Below, in pieces: positions 10,939-19,769 of a stretch of 64,000 nucleotides of DNA. The notes beneath the pieces were generated by a model that had not been told where the DNA came from, did not search any database, and saw only the letters and a program-made list of their open reading frames with translations. Every line of letters starts with the position of its first letter. The stretch's first letter is position 1. The DNA is from Tigriopus japonicus (taxonomy: Eukaryota > Arthropoda > Copepoda > Harpacticoida > Harpacticidae), in assembly GCA_010645155.1 (NCBI GenBank), contig CM021314.1, positions 9,260,822 through 9,324,821 of the forward strand. Direction: 5' to 3'. Both the position numbers and the translations under genes were made by a program.

Positions 10939-11182
10939 GTGACGTTCTGTCTTGTTGCAGTTAGGTGTGAATTTGTTTGGTTGGCTCCCTATCTTGGACT
11001 AGGTCAGTCTGGGCAGCTTTTTCACCTAGTTGTTGTTTCTTGTTAATCTCTCTTCACACCCTCTTACCTTTTAGGAAATAACAAACATAGTAAAGGAAAT
11101 AGCTTCTTTCTAATTTACTGCAGATCCCCCCTTTCTCTCATTACTTTTGTTAGAGTTGGTTGTTAGTTTTTCCTTCCATTAC

Positions 11183-11911
11183 ATGATGGACGCCATCTTG
11201 AGTCAGGTTAGAGATGAGGCTAAGAAATGTCCGCATTTAGCCTTAGAAGGGAAGGACCCCTCTGTTGTAAAGAAGGCTTTCATAGTTGAGGCTCTGGTTG
11301 CTTGGGTTAGTCAGACCAGAAAGCTCGTTGATTCAAAGGTGGACTCAACTGTAGACAACTTCACTAATACAGAGGAGATTGAGGTTGACTTTGTTGAAGT
11401 AGCTCAACCAAAAATTGTCCAGGAAGCTCTAGCTTGTAAGGAAGTTTGTCCTGACCACAAAAGGCAGCCTTGTAGTCCGGATAGAAAAGGTTGTAGCTCT
11501 TTTGAACACCCAAAGTGGTGTCAAAAATTGTTGAAGTTTGGGCTCTTGAGATACAACAAGAAAGGGTGCTCAAAGGTCGAGTGCCCCTTCTTCCACCCGT
11601 ACATGTGTCGTAGATCAATGAGCAGGGGGACATGTTTCAATGTGGAGTGTAAACTTGTCCACGTCCGAGGTACTCATAGGAAACAGAGACCAACAAAATC
11701 TAGGTCTCCTGGACATGGTTATAGGTTAGCCTCCAATCCCCAACCAATCCCCCAAACATATAATCCTTTTAGCATCCCCCCTCCCCGTTCTCGTCCTCCT
11801 CCTCCACCCAATTCCTTGTCCCATTTTCCTATTTGGGCCCAATTAGTTCGGCTGGTTTGCAAAAGGTCGAGCAGGTCCAAAGATGTTTCACTAGGAACAT
11901 CGCAGGAATGA
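11183..11911 (+). CDS. ORF1-like CCCH zinc-finger protein of a non-LTR retrotransposon
   Basis: An uninterrupted 242-codon frame runs from the first of two adjacent ATGs at 11183. Residues 113-138 form a possible C-x15-C-x4-C-x3-H finger. Residues 142-160 form C-x8-C-x4-C-x3-H, a standard CCCH spacing. The N-terminal part is acidic and helical in character and the C-terminal tail is proline-rich. CCCH proteins generally bind RNA, and a zinc-finger ORF upstream of reverse transcriptase fits an ORF1 nucleic-acid-binding protein. A reverse-transcriptase tail begins within the 3' end of this frame in another phase, so endonuclease and the polymerase core have been deleted. The last 20 or so residues are probably out-of-frame read-through into that fragment. 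A captured host zinc-finger gene is less likely. Confidence 0.6.
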   Translation: MMDAILSQVRDEAKKCPHLALEGKDPSVVKKAFIVEALVAWVSQTRKLVDSKVDSTVDNFTNTEEIEVDFVEVAQPKIVQEALACKEVCPDHKRQPCSPDRKGCSSFEHPKWCQKLLKFGLLRYNKKGCSKVECPFFHPYMCRRSMSRGTCFNVECKLVHVRGTHRKQRPTKSRSPGHGYRLASNPQPIPQTYNPFSIPPPRSRPPPPPNSLSHFPIWAQLVRLVCKRSSRSKDVSLGTSQE

Positions 11912-12351
11912 GAGAGCTCTCGTATTGAGAGAGGCTCCAGAAGTTAGGGTTGTACAGTACTCAGAGAAGGTATGAAAGGTATCTGATATTGTATGTTTTC
12001 AAGAGCATTCATGGGCTCTGTCCTAACCCAGGATTTGAGATCAATTGTAGCGATCGTAGAGGTTTTACGTGCGCTCTGAGAGCACCTCCAAATTCTAAGG
12101 AATCGAGGCTAGTTCGATCAATGAAGTCCTCCTCTCTTCTTTATCGAGCTCCTTCATTGTTCAATTTGTTACCCATTAGTCTTCGTCGGGAATATGTAGG
12201 AATTGATGTGTTTTTATTCCCTTTATGTCTCGATATTTATGTTTCGATTTTAGACAAATTTTTAAGGTGCAAAAAAAGTTTTATCTTCGCTCTATTTTCA
12301 AAAATGATTCCTCACGGGAAAAATCGTCGTCGCTTATATATTGAGCTATAA
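11854..12351 (+). pseudogene. C-terminal fragment of a jockey/CR1-type non-LTR reverse transcriptase
   Basis: In this frame the peptides LQKVEQVQRCFTRNI, ELSY, ERLQKLGLYSTQRRYERY and LFNLLPISLRRE appear in the order seen at the C-terminus of jockey/CR1-like reverse transcriptases (thumb and tail region). A TGA at 11926-11928 replaces the tryptophan usual in the SYWERL-like motif. No endonuclease or YADD-type catalytic core is present upstream, since the CCCH ORF is joined directly to this tail. This is a dead, internally deleted copy. Confidence 0.8.
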
Positions 12352-12476
12352 AGACAGATTTTTCAGGCCAAATGATTGGAAAATCGCATGCAATGAGCCG
12401 GAGTTTTGTATATGGTTTCAATCACGAGTTATAGATGGTACAACTTGTTGTTCCGTTTCTTTTGAAACACCCGGTA

Positions 12477-13208
12477 CGTAAATTATGAATGTATCGGCTT
12501 CTGAAGACATGGTGTTGACCCCCCTCGACCTCTGAGAAGGCATATTCTTGTATCCCGTCAATTCTTCCAACCTTTAACTATAAGAAATTACTTTCGTTGG
12601 CTGATGAGGCCTCCAATTTAGCCCAATATCAATATTTGATATACAGTATATTTGTGTGGGAACGATTCGCATCCAATATTAAAATTGAACTAATTTTAGC
12701 CATTGGTATATTATTTGTATCAAAGATTCAAATTGAACTAATATCAGCTTTTTTGATAACATGAAACTTATCAAATACGAGAAACTGGGGGCAAGATTCT
12801 AGGTACAATTCATCAAAAATGAAATGTCAACTTCAGGTTCAGGTAAGCATTGGAGATCAAGCTCTTGATGCCTCACTAATTAATAGCAATTTAATTGCAG
12901 AGTCAAAACACCAATAAAAAATCAATGTAAGATCTTCAATCTGCACAAGGGAACAGTGAACTTTAACCTCCCTTTTCACGTAACGATCCTGATTTTTGCT
13001 TGGACCGCACGAAACTTTTGATTGATGCCAGCGACTTTTAAAAAAATCCACTTAATTATTGGCAAATTAAAACATTTTTGAAACGTGAGAAACCTTTTGA
13101 AATAACTACAAAATTTAAAACCTTCTGTAATTTTTAAACAATAGCGTAATTTTACACCATTTTTCAAGTGAAGAAGGAAGAATAAAACTTTTCAAAAACC
13201 GCAATAAG
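12477..13208. other. No recognised gene
   Basis: AT-rich, with short frames and no domain matches. The copy of GCAATAAG at 13201-13208 is the left target duplication of the MITE that follows. Confidence 0.5.
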
Positions 13209-13694
13209 GACGGGTGCAGATTTCTAGCAAATAAAACATGCCTTTTAAGCCCAAAAATGGCAAAAAACACGTCCAAAATGGCAAAAAAACAAGAAATGGC
13301 AAATAGGCACGAAATTTTACCAAGTAAAGCAAAACTGGCCACATAATTTGCAAAAATAAGCATAATATTTCATCAACATAAAAATGAAATGCAAGTGTAT
13401 GAACATTGAAGAGAAAATATTTTTATTCCATTGAATAATCAATACATCCCTTAAACAAAACATTTTGGGCAAAATGATATTTTTCCTATTTTTCCCAAAA
13501 AAGACATTTTTGCATTGATTTGCCCAAAAAATGACAAACTTTGCATTTAATAACCCAAACCGACAAATTTTGTACTTATTTGCCCAAAAATGGCAAAGAA
13601 ATGAAAAATGGCAAGTAAACTTTAAAAGCTAGCAAAAAGCAAATCAACATGTTTTTGGGCATAAAATCTTATTTGCCTGAAATCTGCACCCTTA
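13209..13694. mobile_element. hAT-like MITE (486 bp) with 8-bp target duplication
   Basis: The left end contains GGGTGCAGATTTCTAGCAAA and the right end TTTGCCTGAAATCTGCACCC, which pair as an inverted repeat of about 20 bp. GCAATAAG occurs at 13201-13208 and again at 13695-13702, a perfect 8-bp duplication. The interior has no coding potential and is made of repeated TGGCAAA/TTTGCCC motifs. The duplication length favours the hAT superfamily. Confidence 0.8.
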
Positions 13695-14694
13695 GCAATA
13701 AGCCTTTTTATGGCATCAATCACTGAGATTTTTCTATTCATCTGTTCAATCATTCAATTATAGTTGCCAATTGCCACGTTCCCCAAATAATGCAAATCGA
13801 TTAGAGGTCAGTTTTTTGAACGTACTCTCTCGGAGGTAAGGTACCTCCGAGGTAGGAGATTAGCAGTGCTGCCATTTTTGATTCAGGGTTTATGTCTCTT
13901 ACCTCTCAAATATCTTGCTGTGGTTTGCTTTCAGAACCAAAAACCAAAGCAAGGACCAATATTGCAATACCTTGACAAAAATCGACTTCAAAACACATCA
14001 GCAGTAACTACTGAGGTAGGTGAGTTTTGAAAAGTCTTACCTCGGAGGAAGCTACGATATAGCGTAAATTTGTGGAATAGCGGAGCTGTTGCGTTCACTT
14101 GAGCTAGTTCATTGATATATTTACGGTCGGACGGTAAAAGTTATTTCGTAAGTACAAGCCACTGCAAAACGGGTTTCGTGAAGACAAATTCTTCAATTAA
14201 AGCAGAGTTCGGCGTCATCCAATTAATTTTCGCGGAACTTTCCTCAAAATATCTCTCAAGTCTGCCTTAAAGATGAACACAGTCATAGAAATTGAATCTT
14301 TGAGTTTAGCTCAAGTACTCCACGTGTGTTTTTTTGAAGTATTCATTTCTAACTACTTTAGGTTGTTATTGAGATTGCTGCAGTAAACCAAGCATTATTC
14401 CTTTGAATTTCCCGTCTTAACCTGTGGTTATTCTGTAGATGTATCAAGCGTCTTTATATGTATCCACAAGAACGTTAAGGAATAGTTAAGTTGTTGGGTT
14501 CAAAATACAAAAATTGAAAGTCAACATGTGAAAGCGACTCCATAAGAAGCATACAGTACAATAAAAGCAAAAAGCTCATAACCCAAGCTTGTTTATAAGT
14601 GTAGCAAATGAGAGAATGAAAATATGGAAATAGTTTGATTCATAGAGTCAAGAAATGGCAACACTGACAACTTGACACACCTCAACCATAGTTA

Positions 14695-16334
14695 CAGTCA
14701 GGAGCAAAAGTATTCGTAACCTCGAAAATTTTATTGATTTTTAAATGATACTCGATTTTTGAAAAATACATTTAAGAACCATTTTGCTCCTTAGTTATTC
14801 TTTTATCATTTAAAAGCTATGAAACTTTTCTTTTTAAAAATTTACAAGATTTTGGTTAAAAAACTGCTCAGAACATGTTTTAGACCAAGAGCAAAAGTAT
14901 TCTTAACATTTTGTCAATAGTTTATTGAATGCCCTTTTGGCTGAATTACACTTAAGAGACGTTTTTTATAATCATTTACAAGATTTTTACATACATCTGA
15001 AGGAATGTTAGCCCATTCTTCATAACATATTTGCTCCAGTTCGTCAATTGTCTTTGGACGTCTTGCACGGATATGGACTTTTAATTCTCTCCAAAGGTTT
15101 TCAATTGGATTAAGGTCCGGATTCATGGAGGGCCTGTCCAAGACCTTAATCCGATTGTCCTTCAACCATTTCTTGACCAAAATGCTGTTGTGCTTAGGGT
15201 CGTTGTCGTGCTGGAAGACGAACTGTCGACCAAGCCGAAGTTTCCGCGCTGAACTCTGCAGATTCTCAGCCAAGATATCCCGATAGTCTTCTTTTTCCAT
15301 TGTCCCATGAATTCTCACGAGGTTACCGGTGCCTTTGGCGGAAAAGGAGCCCCATAACATGATCGATCCTCCACCGTGCTTGACCGTAGGGATGGTGTTT
15401 TTTGGATGAAACGCTTCTCCTTTACGTCGCCAAATCCTTTGAACATCGTTGTGACCAAAAAGCTCAACCTTTGTCTCATCTGACCAAAGAATCCTAGACC
15501 AAAAGTCACTGGTCTTGTCAAGGTACTTCTTGGCAAATTCCAAGCGAGCCTTCAAGTGTCTATCCTTGAGCAAGGGAGTCTTCTGTGGGCGACAAGACTT
15601 CAATCCTGCTTTGTGAAGTGAGCGAGCAACAGTAAACCTTGAGATGGACAATCCATTTTCATTGAGACTGTTCCGGATGTCCTTGACCGTTGTTCGAGGA
15701 TTATTTGTGACCTCTCTGATAATCTTCCTCTCAAGTCTGGCTGACAGTTTCCTCGGACGACCGGATCTTGGGAGGTTCTCAACCGTTCCGTTCTTTTGTG
15801 CCTTCTTCACGACGTACTGAATCGTTGAAATTGGGATGTCCAGAAGCTTCGAAATGGCTCTGTAGCCCTTGCCTCCATGATGAAGACTTACTATCTTCAA
15901 CTTCAAGTCCTTGTCGAGCTCCTTGACCTTGGTCATGATTGGCTGACTGTGAAGCAATTGTTCAATTCCGTCAAATTTATAAGATCCAAGAAAGATCTAG
16001 AAAATCTTGGAAAAAAGGAGACTAAATGACTTTTCTCCGGCTTTCCAGAATGTTCTACATCTTTCGATCAATATTTTCTGATGAAAAATCCGTTTATAAA
16101 CCTATTTTGTTAACTTTTTTGCGCGTTACGAATACTTTTGCACTATCTAAAATTTTATTTTTAATAATTAAAAGTTAGTTTCAGACATTTTTATAAAACA
16201 ATTGCAGGAAACTGGTATTATTCTTAATCGGAAAAAATATCACATTTTTACAAACTTCTTAGCATAGTATTTAATTGGATATAAAGGATTTTCTGGTTTT
16301 CTCGTCACGTTACAAATACTTTTGCTCCTGACTG
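14695..16334 (-). mobile_element. Full-length Tc1 element, 1640 bp, IR/DR type
   Basis: The ends are CAGTCAGGAGCAAAAGTATT at 14695 and its reverse complement ending at 16334. TA flanks both (14693-14694 and 16335-16336). Each end has two copies of the motif GAGCAAAAGTATTCGTAAC: outer at 14702-14720 and 16309-16327, inner at 14889-14907 and 16125-16141. This is the inverted-repeat/direct-repeat arrangement of the Sleeping Beauty type, with about 170-190 bp between copies. The transposase frame inside is uninterrupted, so the copy may be recent and possibly autonomous. Confidence 0.95.
14914..15936 (-). CDS. Tc1 transposase, intact, DD34E
   Basis: It encodes a 340-residue cut-and-paste transposase, the usual length for Tc1 enzymes. 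Residues 1-110 hold the paired-type helix-turn-helix DNA-binding region, including KGYRAISKLLDIPISTIQ and a GRPRK hook at residues 59-63. The catalytic triad is visible: D153 in LWSDETK, D244 in FQHDNDPKH and E279 in NPIENLW. There are 34 residues between the second aspartate and the glutamate, so this is DD34E. A glycine-rich stretch (KHGGGSIMLWG) lies between them, as in the family. I start at the second in-frame methionine because MTKVKELDKD resembles family N-termini; an upstream ATG at 15957 would add seven residues. There are no stops or frameshifts. Confidence 0.96.
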   Translation of the reverse strand: MTKVKELDKDLKLKIVSLHHGGKGYRAISKLLDIPISTIQYVVKKAQKNGTVENLPRSGRPRKLSARLERKIIREVTNNPRTTVKDIRNSLNENGLSISRFTVARSLHKAGLKSCRPQKTPLLKDRHLKARLEFAKKYLDKTSDFWSRILWSDETKVELFGHNDVQRIWRRKGEAFHPKNTIPTVKHGGGSIMLWGSFSAKGTGNLVRIHGTMEKEDYRDILAENLQSSARKLRLGRQFVFQHDNDPKHNSILVKKWLKDNRIKVLDRPSMNPDLNPIENLWRELKVHIRARRPKTIDELEQICYEEWANIPSDVCKNLVNDYKKRLLSVIQPKGHSINY

Positions 16335-16517
16335 TACCTCCGAGGTAGGACATTCAAAAAACTCACCTCAGGACGGAGCATTAGACGTCTACCATGAATG
16401 CCTTGACGTAAATTGATTGTGCGTTATCCAAATTGGAGTAGTTTAATTAGCACCAAAGCCTGAGTCGTTGAACTCAAGAAATCCAGTTTGGGTTGTCCTT
16501 TATGTACGAAGAGACCT

Positions 16518-16617
16518 GAGGCTAGTTTTTTAGCCGCAAAGATCGATCTCAAGATCAGACTTATAGTACTATAGTACGATCTTGAGATCGATCTTTTGTG
16601 TCTAAAAAACTAGCCTC
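16518..16617. repeat. 100-bp near-perfect hairpin
   Basis: GAGGCTAGTTTTTTAG at 16518 pairs with CTAAAAAACTAGCCTC ending at 16617. The pairing continues through AAGATCGATCTCAAGATC on the other side of a small mismatch, giving arms of about 40 bp and a loop of about 20 nt. It may be a tiny foldback MITE or a transcribed hairpin. No target duplication is clear. Confidence 0.75.
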
Positions 16618-18312
16618 TGCGTTTTGAAACCATAAGACGACAAAATACGAAATACGAGTATATTGTGAGCGTAACAAACAGAGGTTTACTTTATTCTGGC
16701 AGTTGATCGTAGCCAGAACACCTTGAGTTTTCAACGTTAGATCGGTTGGAAACGCTGAGGTTTTATTTTAGTTTGGTCATCAAGTTAACCCCTACATATG
16801 CTTCGTTGTAAATATGCTTTAATTCATTCTGCAGCTTCAGCGCCTGTGCACTTTAGTTATTTCTCTTTGGGGGACTCAAGTTTTTCATCAGTATAAAATA
16901 TCTAAAAAAAATCATACTTTCTAAATCATATACAATCTAAAAAATATGACAGAACACAAACAATCTAGTTTGGATTTATTTATTCTCAAACCTTATTCGC
17001 TTTTGTGGATCTCCTCCTGCAGTCAATCGGAGAAACCTGAGAGGTTCATGCACCTCAACTTGAGGATCATTGTTGTAGCCTTCTGGTATCGTACTGTTAC
17101 TTACCCAAGATCCGGGATGACCTTCTCGACGTTCTTGAACGCTTTCAAGAAGTGGCTTGATGTTCATGAGAATGTTCATTCTTTGAGAGCGAGGCTTGTG
17201 TTCCAGAAGGAAACGGTTGTCGTGGAATAAGTGCAAGGCACTTGATAATTTTGTATGTACCTCTTAAGTGTTGGTCGACGAGGCGTTGGTGGAAAAGGGA
17301 GGAAGGAAATACATAAAGCTCATTTCTCACATAAAAAACGACGAGAACAGGTTTTATGAGCCAACATGAAAAAAATAATGTTGTTAGAAACAAGGAATAT
17401 TATCCCACTAATACTTTGAAATTCCTCATCTTACATGATGTTTGAAAAGTGTATGCAAAATTAATAAATTCAAAAAACTGGCTGACTGAGTTGATGGGTC
17501 CTACATTTAAAGAAGAAATCACTGAAAAGGTTCACATTTATAACTCGACATGGTGAAACTCTGATTGTTAGAATAAACCTCTACTCTACGGAAAGCTCGA
17601 CATAGAAAATCATGAAAAACACAAAAAATATTCCTTTCTTATATTCCTTCGATCCTTTAGACAAAAATGAACATCCCGCTCCTAACATCGATTTGTCCTT
17701 TTTACCAGCTACGCCAAAAGTGATCTACCCTAAAAAAGGACATTATCACGTGTACTGTGTGACAAAATACTTTGATATTCTTTCTATATTCCACATCCTT
17801 CAAACCCGTGGGTTCGAGTTTTCCGTCCTTCCTATGCTTCATACCTTTACTCGTTAATGTGTTTTCCCGTCATCGTGAAAGCAGATGCGTTTGCGAGTTC
17901 GTTTGTATGAACGTGGTAAGTACATTCCACAAGTATGATAATGTGCGCACGAACCGAAAGTGCGGGAGAAAGATGGTTGGATACAACAAGAGGAGTGGGA
18001 GATCGGGATCGAGGAGGATCTCTCGACCTTGTGGGTAAAACTTGCGTTATGGGCTTTCAAAACGGGAAAGACTCGCTTCATAATATTGACCATTTGCCGA
18101 AAAAACCGTACCCTCTCGAGAGAATGGGCCAGCGTCATATGCTTAACAAGTATAATACCATGTTCATGGAACCATTTGAAGAACACTTGATTTCTGATTT
18201 GCTTGGGAAGCAGACGTGTACCATATCACATTGGTCCGCTGTCCTCCAAGAGGAATTGGGTTGGAACTCTTGACAAGTACTCCGGTACATCATTCGTTAA
18301 AATATCCTTAAA
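16618..18312. other. Upstream region of the lipocalin gene; no recognised gene
   Basis: It holds open frames of 80-112 codons on both strands (for example 16976-17236 minus and 17935-18273 plus) that overlap one another. They have no domain, signal peptide or convincing splice partner. Any lipocalin promoter should lie here, but I see no single TATA-type element I would name. Confidence 0.45.
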
Positions 18313-19435
18313 ATGACTTTGACTCAAATAGAATCCGTGCCCTTGGTGGGCAGGAGCAATTGGTGGGCGTGGCTGGCCAAGAGTGTCTCTTATCTTCTCG
18401 TTTGTGTGTCCTTAGTGCCTTTCACCTCCTCCACAGCCTCCCCCTATCATCCACCCCTCTATGGCCTTGAGAGCGGAAAAGTGCCTGATTGCCCAATCGC
18501 CCAAGCTAAAACCAATTTTGACCTTTCGCAGGTAAGAATCTCTTAAGTATATTCAAAGTGATTTTTAAGGGTACTCTAATAATATTTATTTATGCTTGTG
18601 TACTTGTGGGCCGTGTTTGATCTCCAGTTCAATTTCAGTTCTTGGGCGATTGGTACGTGTTGGCTTATGAATACCCAAAGAAGATGCGTCTGAAAGACCT
18701 CAGCTGTGTCGGCCTTCACTTCTCCATGGCCGGTTTCGGGGACCTTCAGTCCAATTTCACATTTCGCTTTCCCGCCAAAACCGGGTTCTTCTATCATGTT
18801 CCCACCTTTTCCATAGTGAGCCAAGTCAAGTCGTCCTTGTGGGAAACGCAATTCCGTGGAGGTAATTCTATTATCTGTGCTGTACTTAGAATAGGGATTG
18901 TGTTATTTCCGGCCTGATTTTTGACCTTCTCACTCTTTAAGTACACATTCATGATCAAATACCGATGCATTGGCCATTAAGGCGACGTAAAGCTACTAAG
19001 ACACTTGATCTAATCATCCGGGGGAAAATCCCGTAATCTGAAGAGTACAAACGGAATATGAGGACCTTAACGAAGTTGTTCACAAGGCTTGGTGGATATA
19101 TATGAATTCCTGCCAATTAGCGTTCAAATCTTTTGAAAACAGAGAGAGGTCCCCTAAATGATTATCTAACCCCTTCCAACCTTGTACTTCCAGTCGAATT
19201 GATTTCCTCCATCGTTGAGACGGATTACCAAAATTGGGCCGTTCTTGTCCAGTGTCGAGAATCTGGCGGTGGATCTGACCCCACGTTCCTATCAACGCGA
19301 ATCCTCTCTCGATCGCGGACTTTGAGTACGGAGCACTTTATGGAGGTCCAAGCTGCAATTGAGAAGGCTGGAGCAAGTGCCGACTTCAGGTACCCCGTGG
19401 TTCAAGATGAATGTGAAGAACTGGATTCAGCTTAA
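18313..19435 (+). CDS. Secreted lipocalin, apolipoprotein D-like; exons 18313-18531, 18639-18861, 19194-19435
   Basis: The three exons splice in frame to a 227-residue protein. Junctions are CAG|GTAAGA with TTTCAG|TTC, then G|GTAATT with TTCCAG|TC. Residues about 25-43 form a hydrophobic segment (YLLVCVSLVPF) typical of a signal peptide. The lipocalin signatures appear in order: G-x-W at 76-78 in FLGDWYVLAYEYP, T-D-Y at 157-159 in ETDYQNWAVLVQC, and the C-terminal arginine motif near 183-189 in RILSRSR. Cysteines at 60, 96, 168 and 221 fit the two disulphides common in apolipoprotein D-type lipocalins. An N-glycosylation sequon (NFT) lies in exon 2. The family forms an eight-stranded beta-barrel that carries small hydrophobic ligands such as lipids, retinoids or carotenoids outside cells. 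The ligand cannot be inferred. A crustacyanin-like role is possible but unproven. The start at 18313 has an AAAATGA context; the N-terminus before the hydrophobic segment is a little long. Confidence 0.92.
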
Positions 19436-19763
19436 CCGCCAAAAATTGTTCAACCAACGCACTCCCAGCCTTCCACGAAAAAACCCGCCAGAAAGTGATT
19501 CTCCCTGTTCCTGCATCTCGTCGAGTTCCAGGTTTAAAGGCCCAAGATACAGTTGATCCAACTTGTTCTTGTCTACGTACAACGGGTCCTTATGAAGATT
19601 CGAGTTCGACCTCACGACCCATAACATAATTTTGAATTCTTATCACCCTTAATTGCATGGATCGGAAGCCTATTCCTCAGAGCGATCTACCTAACTTTAT
19701 ACCATGTTAAAGTAAATCAAAGTATTTTATATCATTCATTTTTTGATCGAAAGTTTACATTCA

Positions 19764-19769
19764 AATAAA
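19764..19769 (+). promoter_or_regulatory. Candidate poly(A) signal of the lipocalin gene
   Basis: AATAAA on the plus strand, about 330 bp after the lipocalin stop codon. It is the first perfect hexamer I see downstream. Confidence 0.45.

Larger units (their letters stand above)
10221..11010 (+). repeat. Duplicated leader unit on both sides of the LTR insertion
   Basis: The sequence from CAGTTAGGTGTGAG at 10221 to about 10272 is repeated in diverged form from CAGTTAGGTGTGAA at 10958 to about 11010, both ending near CTAGGTTAGTC/CTAGGTCAGTC. Only the two end segments are repeat copies; the LTR element lies between them. Tandem leader units upstream of ORF1 are known in the 5' untranslated regions of some non-LTR retrotransposons. 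That role is an inference here. Confidence 0.5.
9710..12474. mobile_element. TA-flanked CCGGGTG terminal-repeat element containing nested retroelements
   Basis: The left end reads CCGGGTGATTCATAAGAAAA from 9710 and the right end reads TCTTTTGAAACACCCGG to 12474. They are inverted repeats of roughly 28 bp with a few mismatches. TA lies directly outside both ends (9708-9709 and 12475-12476), as for Tc1/mariner-type insertion. No DNA transposase lies between them. The interior instead has a repeated leader, a CCCH ORF, a reverse-transcriptase tail and an LTR element with a gap. The simplest reading is three nested insertions: a MITE, then a non-LTR element, then an LTR element. The outer boundaries are well supported and the layer boundaries are not resolved. 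Confidence 0.65.
13804..16370. repeat. Host element of the Tc1 insertion: AGGTSAGTTTTTTGAA / TCGGAGGTA repeats
   Basis: AGGTCAGTTTTTTGAACGT at 13805 is inverted at 16350-16369 (ATTCAAAAAACTCACCT). A related direct copy with GGTGAGTTTTGAAAAG lies at 14018-14035. Each is associated with CCTCCGAGGTAGG or its complement (13843, 14040, 16337). The Tc1 element at 14695-16334 sits between these repeats, immediately beside one CCTCCGAGGTAGG motif. This suggests insertion into a pre-existing element of about 0.9 kb. The superfamily is not resolved. Confidence 0.5.

Noticed and set aside
17935..18273. 112-codon frame just upstream of the lipocalin gene
   Set aside because: It overlaps open frames on the same and opposite strands and shows no conserved motif. 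It is probably part of the upstream non-coding region.
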